The position numbers and the translations under genes are program-made. This document shows, in pieces, positions 37,808-45,924 of a DNA stretch of 46,819 bases (positions within the stretch are counted from its first letter, which is position 1; the number at the start of each line of letters is the position of its first letter). The notes beneath the pieces were generated by a model, which saw only the letters and a list, made by a program, of their open reading frames with translations, made no database searches and was not told the origin of the DNA. The stretch comes from CAISIP01 sp043759735 (lineage in GTDB: Bacteria; Pseudomonadota; Gammaproteobacteria; Burkholderiales; Burkholderiaceae_C). The DNA lies in contig JAYUQC010000021.1 of NCBI GenBank assembly GCA_043759735.1, positions 1-46,819 of the forward strand, given 5' to 3'.

Positions 37808-37947
37808 TCAGGCAACCGGCTGGCGGTGTCGGCCACGGCAGACGGGTGCGCGTTCAAAGGCAACGACCCTGTGCACCGGGCTTGTCGAAGCGCCCGGCAG
37901 ACGCTGGCCCCCCGCGTTGCCAACGCATTACACCCCGTATGGCACAC

Positions 37948-37973
37948 AAAAAAATGGCCCCGCACGCGGGGCC
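37948..37973 (-). terminator. Rho-independent terminator of the TRAP binding-protein gene
   Basis: GGCCCCGC (37956-37963), AC and GCGGGGCC (37966-37973) pair perfectly. On the minus strand the stem is followed by ATTTTTTT (complement of 37948-37955). It lies about 50 bases past the stop of the minus-strand binding-protein gene and is oriented to end that transcript. Confidence 0.85.
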
Positions 37974-38021
37974 CGTTCGTCTGGGATTGGCGCCGTTGTG
38001 TTGGCGCCGAAACCTGCGAAT

Positions 38022-39104
38022 TTACAGTTTCTGACGCTGCATGAAATTGTCGAACGTGGACTCGGTGAAACGGAACCACAGGTTCTGGTCGCGGCGGAAA
38101 GCGGCGTAGTCCTCGTAGACCTTCTTCCAGGCCGGGTTGCTGCCGTTGAGTTCCGAATACAGCGCCATGGATTCCTTGAACGCGGCGTCCATCACCGGCG
38201 CCGGGAACGGGAACAACTTGGCGCCCAGGCCCACCAGCTGCTTCAGTGCGGCCGGGTTCAGCGCGTCGTACTGCGCCTGCATGTTGGTATGCGCGTAGTA
38301 CGAAGCCGCCTGGATGATCGCCTTGTACTCCGCCGACAGGCCGTCATAAGCCTTGGTGTTGACGTGCAGGTCGAGTTGCGGGCCGCCTTCCCAGTAACCG
38401 GGGTAGGCGTAGTTGTTGGCGACCTTGTAGAAGCCCAGCTTCAGGTCATCGTACGGGCCGACCCACTCGGCCGCATCGATGGTGCCTTTTTCCAGCGACT
38501 GGTAGATCTCGCCGCCGGGGATGTTGGCGGCAATGCCACCCAGACGCTCCCAGACCTTGCCGCTGAAGCCGCCGGTACGGAACTTCAGGCCCTTGATGTC
38601 GTCCATCGACTTGATCGGCTTGCGGAACCAGCCGCCCATCTGCGCGCCGGTGTTGCCCATCGGGAAGTTGATGATGTTGTACTGGCGGTAGAACTCCCGC
38701 GTGAGTTTCAGGCCGTTGCCGTGCATCATCCAGGCGGTCATCTGGCGGCTGTTAAGGCCGAATGGGATCGCGCAGCCGATGGCAAACGTCGGATCCTTGC
38801 CGAAGTAGTAGTACGGGGCGGTGCTGGCCATCTCGACCGTACCGGCCTGGACCGCGTCGACCGTTCCGAATGCCGGCACCAGTTCACCGGGGCCGTGGGT
38901 GGTGATCTCGAACTTGCCGCCCGACATGTCCTTGACCTGTTTCGCGAAGAAATCGCACACGCCGAACAGCGTGTCGAGCGATTTCGGGAAGCTGGAGGTC
39001 AGGCGCCAGCGCAGGGCGGTCTGGGCATGGACGACGGCCGGTGCGACACCGGCGGCAAACACGCCAGCCAAACCTGCATTCTTGATGATGGAACGACGAT
39101 CCAT
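38022..39104 (-). CDS. TRAP transporter substrate-binding protein (DctP type, mannitol/chloroaromatic group)
   Basis: This 360-residue periplasmic protein has a twin-arginine-like signal (MDRRSIIKNAGLAG..., cleavage after VVHA). The DctP fold follows with WRLTSSFPKSLDTLFGVCDF, GAQMGGWFRKPIKSMDDIKG, the conserved Arg of LKFRTGGFSGKVW and EWVGPYDDLKLGFY. The wording matches COG4663 proteins (FcbT1-like; mannitol, haloaromatic and keto-acid binders). AGGAG precedes the ATG at 39104. It is encoded convergently to its two membrane partners rather than in one operon, so subunit levels can be set separately. Confidence 0.88.
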   Translation of the reverse strand: MDRRSIIKNAGLAGVFAAGVAPAVVHAQTALRWRLTSSFPKSLDTLFGVCDFFAKQVKDMSGGKFEITTHGPGELVPAFGTVDAVQAGTVEMASTAPYYYFGKDPTFAIGCAIPFGLNSRQMTAWMMHGNGLKLTREFYRQYNIINFPMGNTGAQMGGWFRKPIKSMDDIKGLKFRTGGFSGKVWERLGGIAANIPGGEIYQSLEKGTIDAAEWVGPYDDLKLGFYKVANNYAYPGYWEGGPQLDLHVNTKAYDGLSAEYKAIIQAASYYAHTNMQAQYDALNPAALKQLVGLGAKLFPFPAPVMDAAFKESMALYSELNGSNPAWKKVYEDYAAFRRDQNLWFRFTESTFDNFMQRQKL

Positions 39105-39366
39105 TGAAAAAACTCCTGGTAGATTACCAACCGGACCACACTTGGTTGGTGCGATCAAACTGCTGCAGACGCGGGCGTCCCAGCGACATTTTTACCAGGT
39201 GCATTGTCCGCCAATGCAAACCGCATCGGCAGGGGGAGTTTCCCTTAGTTCCGGCGATTGCCACAGGCAGTAGTCGGTCAACAAGGCTGGTGCCGACCCG
39301 CTTTGTCGTCTGGCCGACATTTGCTTGTGTCTGTCTGTTGCGCGGCCGTCGCATAAGATCGGCCAT

Positions 39367-40626
39367 ATGCCCGCTGCCCTGGTTCGTGGAATCGATTCGC
39401 CCGACATGCGCGCCGGCGGGCGCGAGTTGTTGTCGGTCGCCCTGATGGATGCCCGCAACCACACCTTGCATCTGGCCGACCAGATCGCAGGGCGGCTTGG
39501 CTCCACGGACCTGGCCGCTCGGGCCACCGTCGCCGATTTCGATCCGCTGGCCTGGGATCTCGGCCATATCGGCTGGTTCCAGGAATGGTGGATTGCGCGC
39601 AATATGCAGCGCGGCCGCGGTCGCCAATGCGATCCGCTTGCGACGCGGCTGCCATCGCTGGAGCCCGACGCCGATGTCTGGTGGGATGACACCCAGGTGG
39701 ATCGCGCACAGCGTTGCAGAATGGCCTTGCCCGATCTGGACAGCCTCAAGGGATACCTGCTGGCGACGCTGGAAACCACGCTGGAGTTGCTGGAGAAGTC
39801 GTCCGAAACCGATAACGCCCTGTATTTCTACCGGCTTGCCCTGGCGCATGAGGACATGCATGGCGAACACCTGATCGCCGCGGCGCAGGCGCTGGATGTG
39901 CCGCTCGACATCGAACTGCCCGGGCCGATGCAATTGCGCGCGCCATTGCTGATGCCAGCCGCGGCCTGGTCGATGGGAAGCGCGGAGCACGGTTCCTTTT
40001 GTTTTGACAACGAGCGGCCAGTCCATCGAGTGGCCGTGCCCGAGTTCGAGATCGATGCGCAGGTCGTGACCTGGGCGCAGTTCGTCGAATTTGTCGACGA
40101 CGGCGGATACGACCGGTCAGCGTTGTGGCAACCGGCGGGCTGGCAGTGGGTGCAGCACAAGGCCGGCGCCGAGGGCGTCGACTCCGGCGGCCGGGCGCCG
40201 CGTTATGTGCAGCAGATCGGCGTGGCCAGCGGTGCGGTGATGCAGACCCGGTTCGGTACCGCCCGGCGCATGCTGGGCAGCCAGGCGGCGATGCATGTCA
40301 GCTGGTGGGAGGCCGATGCCTGGTGCCGTTGGGCGGGTCGCCGCCTGCCTGCCGAAGTGGAGTGGGAATTGGCGGCCGCCAGCGCGGCGCGGCGTGGATT
40401 TCGCTGGGGTGATGTGTGGGAGTGGACCGGCAGCACCGCGCGGCCCTACCCGGGCTTCGTGGCCGATCCCTGGCGGGAGTATTCACAGGCCTGTTTTGGT
40501 TCGCACAGGGTACTGCGCGGCGCCTCGTTTGCGACCCGCGAGCGCATGAAGCTTGCGCGTTTCAGGAATTTCCAGCGGCCCGAATCCGATTTGGTTTTCG
40601 CCGGGTTTCGGTCCTGCGCCTTGTGA
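39367..40626 (+). CDS. EgtB/SenA-type non-haem iron sulfoxide (selenoxide) synthase
   Basis: This 419-residue protein has a DinB-like N-terminal domain. Its iron-binding histidines are in LAWDLGHIGWFQEWW (about residue 65) and in the H-x3-H-x-E motif LAHEDMHGEHL (about 160-170). A formylglycine-generating-enzyme-like domain follows from about 200 (AWSMGSAEHG, HVSWWEADAWCRWAGRRLPA, VWEWTGSTARPYPGF, VLRGASF, FAGFRSCAL). The family forms C-S or C-Se bonds on histidine betaine (ergothioneine or selenoneine synthesis). The C-terminal wording recalls SenA of Burkholderiales, but no egtD, senB or senC lies nearby. Its last 65 bp overlap the convergent regulator gene. Confidence 0.75.
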   Translation: MPAALVRGIDSPDMRAGGRELLSVALMDARNHTLHLADQIAGRLGSTDLAARATVADFDPLAWDLGHIGWFQEWWIARNMQRGRGRQCDPLATRLPSLEPDADVWWDDTQVDRAQRCRMALPDLDSLKGYLLATLETTLELLEKSSETDNALYFYRLALAHEDMHGEHLIAAAQALDVPLDIELPGPMQLRAPLLMPAAAWSMGSAEHGSFCFDNERPVHRVAVPEFEIDAQVVTWAQFVEFVDDGGYDRSALWQPAGWQWVQHKAGAEGVDSGGRAPRYVQQIGVASGAVMQTRFGTARRMLGSQAAMHVSWWEADAWCRWAGRRLPAEVEWELAAASAARRGFRWGDVWEWTGSTARPYPGFVADPWREYSQACFGSHRVLRGASFATRERMKLARFRNFQRPESDLVFAGFRSCAL

Positions 40627-41734
40627 ACTGCCACCAGGGCAGCACCGCATTGAGCGACAGTACCTCGCCACTGTGGTGCGGTTGGTAGCCTGCCATCGCA
40701 GCCAGTTCTTCCTGCCACGCCGCGCTGGACAGAACGGCACGCAACGCCTGCGTGGCCGGGTCGTCGAGCGCGGTCTTCAGGCACACCAGGTGATAGGACT
40801 CCTGCGTCAGAGGTATGAACCCGAGTTGCAATCGGCGCGCTTCCGATTCGATACCCAAACCGGCATCGGCGCTGCCATCGTCCACCGCATGGGCAACAGC
40901 GGCATGCGAGGGCTCGGTTCGATCGAAGCCCGCGATGTCGGCCTGTGCCATGCCGGCCTGCGCCAGCAGTTCCTCCAGCAATAGCCGGGTGCCGGTGCCC
41001 AGGGCCCGGTTCACATAGTGTGCCTGCGTCGTGTGCAAATCGGCCAGGCTGTGCAGTCCCAGCGGATTGCCGCGTGCCACGATCAGTCCCTGGGTGCGCT
41101 GCGCGAAACCGATGATCTTGTGCAAGCCGGGCTTGAGCAGCGGCTTGTAGATCCGTTCGGCCAAAGAGCCCGGGGCCGGCGACTGCCGGGTGTGGAATCC
41201 GGCCATCGCGCAGCGCCCCTCGTTGAGTGCGCGGATCGCATCGACACTGCCGCAAAACCGGATATCCAGATGCAGCGGCCCATGCGCATCATGCTGGGCC
41301 TGTTGCGCCGGACCCAGCGCCAACGCGTGTTCGCGCAGTGCAGCCAGCGCATGGTCGTGGCTGGCATACAGCGTCAGCACCTGCGCGCGCTCGTCAAACG
41401 CCACCGCAAAGGCGCGTTCCAGGTCGCCGCGCAAGGCCTCGATTTGCGGTGCCAGACGCACCTGGGCCTGGCGTTCCGCCCACATCAGTTTGTGGCCGAA
41501 GGCTGTCAGCTGCGCCGGCTGGCCCTTGTCCCAGGTCACCAGGCCGTTGCCCAGTTCGTCTTCCCAGCGTTTGAGTTCGCCCCATACATGGCGGTAGGAA
41601 AAACCCAGCGCCCGCGACGCGGCGGAAATCGAACCGTGACTGGCAACGGCCTGCAGCAGGTCGATCAGCGGGTTGCGTACCCGTGCCGGGCCGGTATCGC
41701 GACCGAGCGTGTAGTGCAGCTGGAGCCTATGCAT
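40562..41734 (-). CDS. ModE-type HTH regulator with periplasmic-binding-protein domain (probable tungstate/molybdate sensor)
   Basis: This 390-residue regulator has an N-terminal winged HTH like ModE/LysR (PLIDLLQAVASHGSISAASRA, SYRHVWGELKRWEDELG, about residues 23-80). From about 118 a PBP-like domain follows (LTLYASHDHALAALREHAL, FCGSVDAIRALNEGRCAMAGFH, LGLHSLADLHTTQAHYVNR, DAGLGIESEARRLQLGFIPL). The combination resembles TunR-like regulators. Divergent position, 48 bp from tupB, points to control of tungstate uptake by an oxyanion or related ligand. A basic 25-residue tail past PWWQF overlaps the EgtB/SenA-type gene and may be a recent extension. Confidence 0.78.
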   Translation of the reverse strand: MHRLQLHYTLGRDTGPARVRNPLIDLLQAVASHGSISAASRALGFSYRHVWGELKRWEDELGNGLVTWDKGQPAQLTAFGHKLMWAERQAQVRLAPQIEALRGDLERAFAVAFDERAQVLTLYASHDHALAALREHALALGPAQQAQHDAHGPLHLDIRFCGSVDAIRALNEGRCAMAGFHTRQSPAPGSLAERIYKPLLKPGLHKIIGFAQRTQGLIVARGNPLGLHSLADLHTTQAHYVNRALGTGTRLLLEELLAQAGMAQADIAGFDRTEPSHAAVAHAVDDGSADAGLGIESEARRLQLGFIPLTQESYHLVCLKTALDDPATQALRAVLSSAAWQEELAAMAGYQPHHSGEVLSLNAVLPWWQFTRRRTETRRKPNRIRAAGNS

Positions 41735-41782
41735 GGTGTTTCATATCGCAGGTCTTTGTGAGCGCGCCTACGATACCCGAAC

Positions 41783-42520
41783 ATGTCCACCTTCACGCAC
41801 AGCGCGGCGACAGCGCTGCAGTTGATCACCTCCTTCGACCCCACCCTGTGGACGATTGTGGGCCGCTCGCTCGCGGTCAGCGCGCTGGCATGCCTGTTGG
41901 CATGCGGTTTTGGCCTGACGCTGGGTGCCTGGCTGGGCGTTGCGCGGTTTCGCGGGCGCGATGCCGTACTGACCCTGCTCAACACGCTGCTGGCCGTCCC
42001 CTCGGTCGTGGTGGGGCTGGTGGTGTACCTGTTGCTGTCGCGGTCGGGCCCGCTCGGAGCCCTGGGTTGGTTGTTCAGCGTCAAGGCGATGGTGCTGGCG
42101 CAGGCGCTGCTGGTGCTGCCGGTCGTCACGGCATTGACGCGCCAGGTGGTGGAGGATGTCGAGCGCGACCATGGCGAGCAATTGCGCTCGCTCGGTGCGG
42201 GCACGTTGCTGCGCGGCGCCATGCTGGCCTGGGATGAGCGGTTTGCTTTGCTGACGGTGCTGATTGCCGCGTTCGGCCGGGCAGTGTCCGAAGTCGGTGC
42301 GGTGATGATCGTCGGCGGCAATATCGATGGCTTCACCCGGGTCATGACGACGGCCATTGCGCTGGAAACCAGCAAGGGCGACCTGCCACTGGCGCTGGGC
42401 CTGGGGCTGGTGCTGCTGGCGGTGGTGCTGCTGCTCAATGCCGCAATCGCTCTGTTGCGCGGTTGGCGGCATCGGGTGGAAAGCGGCGTCATGCCGGCTT
42501 TGGCTGTTGGCGCGGCGTGA
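41783..42520 (+). CDS. tupB: Tungstate ABC transporter permease TupB
   Basis: This 245-residue inner-membrane permease has five to six hydrophobic segments and the EAA-type loop EQLRSLGAGTLLRGAMLAWDE (about residues 132-152, the contact for the ATPase). AVPSVVVGLVVYLLLSRSGP and AFGRAVSEVGAVMIVGGNI are typical of TupB/WtpB rather than general permeases. It begins the tupBCA block. The stop is followed by a 217-bp stretch holding two hairpin repeats before the ATPase domain. Confidence 0.88.
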   Translation: MSTFTHSAATALQLITSFDPTLWTIVGRSLAVSALACLLACGFGLTLGAWLGVARFRGRDAVLTLLNTLLAVPSVVVGLVVYLLLSRSGPLGALGWLFSVKAMVLAQALLVLPVVTALTRQVVEDVERDHGEQLRSLGAGTLLRGAMLAWDERFALLTVLIAAFGRAVSEVGAVMIVGGNIDGFTRVMTTAIALETSKGDLPLALGLGLVLLAVVLLLNAAIALLRGWRHRVESGVMPALAVGAA

Positions 42521-42584
42521 TGAGGCCCTGGTCGTGCTGCGGATGGCTTTGTCGCGGACCAGCCGGTTGATGCGCGTGTTAACA

Positions 42585-42738
42585 AGCGCCCCCAGCCCTG
42601 GCGTCGCCAGGCCCCCCGAGGGGGTGCAAGAAGACTTGGGAGCGGCCCGGCGTCTTCTTGAGAGCGCCCCCAGCCCTGGCGTCGCCAGGCCCCCCGAGGG
42701 GGTGCCAGAAGACTTGGGAGCGGCCCGGCGTCTTCTTG
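42585..42738 (+). repeat. Tandem pair of 76-bp hairpin-rich repeats at the tupC 5' end
   Basis: Copy 1 (42585-42660) and copy 2 (42663-42738) differ at one base (GTGCAAG versus GTGCCAG) and recur with a period of 78 bp, 26 codons exactly. Each copy holds three inverted repeats: CCTGGCG-T-CGCCAGG, CCCCC-GA-GGGGG and AGAAGAC...GTCTTCT. This looks like a dispersed intergenic (REP-like) element of Burkholderiales. Both copies are open in the tupC frame, encoding SAPSPGVARPPEGV and EDLGAARRLL twice. Confidence 0.85.
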
Positions 42739-43439
42739 TGAGATTGCACGACGTACATCTGCGATTCGGCGCAGTGCGGGCGTTGACGGGAATTGAACTG
42801 CAACTGCGGGCCGGCGAACGGCTGGCGCTGGTGGGCAGCAATGGTAGCGGCAAGAGCAGCCTGTTACGGGTGATGCATGGCCTGTTGCGACCCGATGCCG
42901 GCAGTCGGACCTGCGCAACTGGCTTGCGACAGGCGATGGTGTTCCAGCGTCCATTCCTGTTGCGCACCTCGGTACAGAACAATATCGCGCTGGGCCTGTG
43001 GCTGGCGGGGACGGGTTGGAACGAAGCGCGCGCCTTGGCGTTGCAGGGTCTGGAGCGGGTAGGCATGCGCGAATTGGCTCGTCGCAGCGCGAGAGCCTTG
43101 TCGGGCGGCCAGCAGCAGCGTGTGGCGCTGGCGCGAGCCTGGGTGCGCCAACCCGAGCTCTGGCTGCTCGATGAGCCCACCGCCAGCCTGGATCCACATG
43201 CCAAGCGCGAAGTGGAGGCCCTGATGGCCGAGTTCGCCAATGGCGATGCCGGCCGTCCGATGACCACCGTTTTCGCCAGCCACAACCTGGGCCAGGTCAA
43301 GCGGCTGGCGAGCCGGGTTGTCTATCTCGAGGGCGGTCGCGTGATGGCAGACTTGCCGGTCGCCGAATTCTTCGATGCGCAGCGCCTGCAGCAGGTCTCT
43401 GGCGCGGCCTATTTGTTTGTCAAAGGCGAGCTGGTATGA
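42738..43439 (+). CDS. tupC: Tungstate ABC transporter ATP-binding protein TupC
   Basis: This ATPase of about 233 residues, counted from GTG 42738, energises TupB. Walker A is GSNGSGKSS, the Q-loop VFQRPFLLRTS, the signature LSGGQQQRVALARAW, Walker B LWLLDEPTASLD and the switch His in FASHNLGQ. The domain begins RLHDVHLRFGAV right after the second 76-bp repeat. The frame is open upstream through both repeats to ATGs at 42570 and 42543, which would add an Ala/Pro/Gly-rich extension of 56-65 residues. The GTG has no good ribosome site, so the true start is uncertain. Its stop overlaps tupA (ATGA). Confidence 0.82.
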   Translation: MRLHDVHLRFGAVRALTGIELQLRAGERLALVGSNGSGKSSLLRVMHGLLRPDAGSRTCATGLRQAMVFQRPFLLRTSVQNNIALGLWLAGTGWNEARALALQGLERVGMRELARRSARALSGGQQQRVALARAWVRQPELWLLDEPTASLDPHAKREVEALMAEFANGDAGRPMTTVFASHNLGQVKRLASRVVYLEGGRVMADLPVAEFFDAQRLQQVSGAAYLFVKGELV

Positions 43440-44305
43440 AACCGTCGACATTGCGTTATCTGTTCACCCCGGGCCTGTCGCGTGCCCGTCGCGGTCTGCC
43501 GGGCCTGCGACGGTTGTTGCTCGCCGCTGGTTGCGTGCTGGCCATGGGCGCACAGGCGCAAAACACCATCACCATGGCTTCGACGACGTCGACCGAGCAA
43601 TCGGGCCTGTTCGCCCATCTGCTGCCCGCATTCAAGAAGGACAGCAGCATCGACGTCAAAGTGGTGGCGCTGGGCACCGGCCAGGCACTGGACATGGCTC
43701 GCCGAGGCGATGCCGACCTGCTGTTCGTGCACGACCGGGTGGCAGAGCTGAAATTCGTCGCCGATGGTTTCGGTGTGAAGCGTCTGCCGGTGATGTACAA
43801 CGACTTCATCGTGATCGGGCCCAAGTCCGACCCGGGGGGACTGCGCGGCAAGGACATCGTGCAGGCACTGAAGAAACTCGCGGCGCGCAACGGCGATTTC
43901 GTGTCGCGCGGCGACAAGAGCGGCACCCATGCCGCCGAATTGCGCTTCTGGAATGATGCCGGACTGGCCGACAGGAAAGGTAGCGGCTACAAGGAGTGCG
44001 GCTGCGGCATGGGACCGGCGCTCAACATGGCCGCGGGCAGCAATGCGTATGTGCTGGCCGACCGCGGTACCTGGCTCAATTTCAGGAACCGGGGCGATCT
44101 CGCGGTGCTGGTCGAAGGTGATATGCGGCTGTTCAACCAGTATGGTGTGATGCTGATCAGCCCCGTCAAACACCCGCACGTGAAGGCGGCCGCGGCGCAG
44201 AAGTTCATCGATTGGGTGGTGTCGCCGCAAGGGCAGGCCGTGATCGCGCAATACAAGATCGGCGGCGAGCAGTTGTTTTTCCCGAACGCAGGCGGCGACC
44301 AGTAG
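43436..44305 (+). CDS. tupA: Tungstate-binding periplasmic protein TupA
   Basis: This 289-residue binding protein has a long signal peptide (RRLLLAAGCVLAMGAQA, cut before QNTITM). The TupA core includes MASTTSTEQSGLF (anion-binding Thr/Ser cluster), LGTGQALDMARRGDADLLFVH, PVMYNDFIVIGPKSDP, FVSRGDKSGTHAAELRFW and YVLADRGTWL. These motifs separate it from ModA molybdate binders. It captures tungstate with high affinity for TupBC. The gene order B-C-A differs from the frequent A-B-C. It converges with the AcoR-like regulator, with 29 bp between the stops and no clear terminator. Confidence 0.9.
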   Translation: MKPSTLRYLFTPGLSRARRGLPGLRRLLLAAGCVLAMGAQAQNTITMASTTSTEQSGLFAHLLPAFKKDSSIDVKVVALGTGQALDMARRGDADLLFVHDRVAELKFVADGFGVKRLPVMYNDFIVIGPKSDPGGLRGKDIVQALKKLAARNGDFVSRGDKSGTHAAELRFWNDAGLADRKGSGYKECGCGMGPALNMAAGSNAYVLADRGTWLNFRNRGDLAVLVEGDMRLFNQYGVMLISPVKHPHVKAAAAQKFIDWVVSPQGQAVIAQYKIGGEQLFFPNAGGDQ

Positions 44306-44334
44306 CGGCCTGCGGACCGTGTACCCCGTAAAAA

Positions 44335-45504
44335 TCAGGATCGGCGCAAACCCAGTTTGCGGTAAACGGTTGCGCGACTGACGCCCAGGCGTTCCGCGGC
44401 CTGTGCGACATTGCCCCGGGTTTCTTCGACGGTCTTGCGGATCAGCGCGGTTTCGACATCGCGCAGTCGGCCTTGGTCGGTGTTGCCATTGCTGGCAGCC
44501 GCAGCTGCTCGCCCCGGCGCGACCGATGCGACCTGCCCGGCGGCGCGACCGGCCGGCAGTGCCAGTGCATGCAGGCGCAGACCCGACCACAAGGGTAGAT
44601 CGATATCTTCGGCGTCCCGCCGCGCCGCATCGAACAACATCTCGAACGGCAGCGCGAACAGTTCGGCTGCATGTGGCTGCGCCAGGCCATGGCCGGTAGC
44701 TGTCTGCAGTTGCGGGACCATGTCGCGCGCCGCCCGGTTGAACGCGGTGACCAGGCCATCGGTGTCTAGCCCGATCAACGCGTCGGTAGCGCCGCCCAGC
44801 GGATGGCCGGGCCAGTTCAACCGCAACATCAGCGCATGCGGGCGCAGCAGCGCCAGTGTGTTCTCGATGCTGCGCGCCGATTGCACGGCCAGGTGCAGCA
44901 GTTCCGGACGTTCGGGAACCTCGACGCCGGTCAGATCGAGCATGCCGACGCACTGGCCTGCGGGTCCAAACAGCGGCACACCGGCACAACTGTAGACTGC
45001 TGCGTCGTCGAAGAAATGTTCGCCGCGGTGCAGCCATACCGGTTGCAGGTCGGTCAAGGCCGCACCGATGGCGGTGGTTCCCACGCTGCGCTCGGACAGG
45101 TCCACGCCCAGGCGGGTGATCAGTTCCGCGCGCCGGTCCTGGTGGTCGATCGGACCGCTGCGGTCGACCACCACGCCGTCGGCATTGGTCAGGATGGCGA
45201 AATACCGGGTATCGGCCAGCGCGCGACCCAAATCGCGCAGCGTGGTGCGTGCGGCCTGGATCAACAACTGGTTGCCTTCGCGGGCACGGCGCATCGCGGC
45301 AACCGACAGCGCGTCAAATGCGAGCCGATTGCGCGGCTGGTGGCCCAGCGCCAGACAGCGTTGCCAGGAGCGCGCTATCCAGGGCTCGACCAGCCCCGGG
45401 GCGCCCGCCACGCGGTCGGACAACAGCGCACGGCGCGCGCGCGCAATGCCGTCCAGACGCGCCAACGGCGTTGGCGGGGAATGGCCGTGGACACTCGGTT
45501 GCAT
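44335..45504 (-). CDS. AcoR-like GAF/Fis transcriptional regulator lacking the AAA+ domain
   Basis: This 389-residue regulator has the AcoR-type N-terminal helical part (EPWIARSWQRCLALGHQPR), a GAF domain (about 75-215; DGVVVDRSGP, RSVGTTAIGAAL, AAVYSCAGVPLFGPAGQCVGM) and a PAS-like stretch (ALIGLDTDGLVTAFNRAAR). It then goes straight to a Fis-type HTH (ALIRKTVEETRGNVAQAAER, LGVSRATVYRKLG). The sigma-54-interacting AAA+ ATPase domain expected between them is missing, so it cannot activate sigma-54 promoters in the usual way. It is divergent from aorA. The ATG at 45504 was used; a GTG at 45522 is possible. Confidence 0.82.
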   Translation of the reverse strand: MQPSVHGHSPPTPLARLDGIARARRALLSDRVAGAPGLVEPWIARSWQRCLALGHQPRNRLAFDALSVAAMRRAREGNQLLIQAARTTLRDLGRALADTRYFAILTNADGVVVDRSGPIDHQDRRAELITRLGVDLSERSVGTTAIGAALTDLQPVWLHRGEHFFDDAAVYSCAGVPLFGPAGQCVGMLDLTGVEVPERPELLHLAVQSARSIENTLALLRPHALMLRLNWPGHPLGGATDALIGLDTDGLVTAFNRAARDMVPQLQTATGHGLAQPHAAELFALPFEMLFDAARRDAEDIDLPLWSGLRLHALALPAGRAAGQVASVAPGRAAAAASNGNTDQGRLRDVETALIRKTVEETRGNVAQAAERLGVSRATVYRKLGLRRS

Positions 45505-45509
45505 GGTCG

Positions 45510-45522
45510 GTGCATTGTGCAC
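45510..45522. promoter_or_regulatory. Palindrome GTGCA-TTG-TGCAC at the regulator start
   Basis: A perfect 5-3-5 inverted repeat lies 6 bases upstream of the ATG of the AcoR-like gene. Its position fits an autoregulatory operator. Short palindromes occur by chance, so support is weak. Confidence 0.3.
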
Positions 45523-45886
45523 GATGCGCTAGCAGGATCAGCCGCACCGGCTACGCATGCGAACATGCACAGGGCGCCACCAGACCTGCCCGCCGTCGAG
45601 GCCATGCCCGCCATCGCCATCCACGCCGCGCTGGCCGCCTGCGTATTCGACGCCATGGGCGCTGTGCTCAAACCCCATTCACGCTGCGCGAGATCGCTCA
45701 GCGAGAAATGGTGGATCGTCGTGTCGCGGTGGCGTGCGATCTGCGTGATGTCATCCTCGGTCCATTGCAATTTTTCGTTGGCCCGCCAGCGTCGCACCTG
45801 GGTCACCTACGCTGCCCAGTTGGTGACGATTTTGGAGGCCCGCCAATGCACGATCCAGGACAGCATGATCACCCCCGAGCTGGATG

Positions 45887-45899
45887 TCTCAAATTGAGA
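45887..45899. promoter_or_regulatory. Palindrome TCTCAA-A-TTGAGA upstream of aorA
   Basis: Perfect 6-bp arms around a central A lie 134 bp before aorA. Its centre is about 40 bp from the CCTAGGG palindrome, close to four helical turns. It is a candidate binding site for the divergent AcoR-like regulator. Confidence 0.4.
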
Positions 45900-45924
45900 A
45901 TATGTTACCCGACCAGATCCGAAA

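Noticed and set aside
41744..41775. TATCG...CGATA inverted pair in the tupB/regulator divergent region as a ModE-like box
   Set aside because: The arms are only 5 bp with a 22-bp spacer, too weak to call in a 48-bp region.
42585..42738. Possible CRISPR-like array
   Set aside because: There are only two copies, 76 bp each and separated by 2 bp, with internal hairpins. There are no spacers and no cas genes nearby.
41665..43300. Two minus-strand frames of about 510 codons opposite tupB and tupC
   Set aside because: They are shadow frames, and the repeated peptide they contain is only the complement of the 76-bp repeats.
45375..45806. Minus-strand 143-codon frame upstream of the AcoR-like gene
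   Set aside because: No ribosome site or family is recognised, and its second half overlaps the regulator gene in another frame. The first ~55 residues look somewhat protein-like, so it is mentioned within the intergenic entry only.
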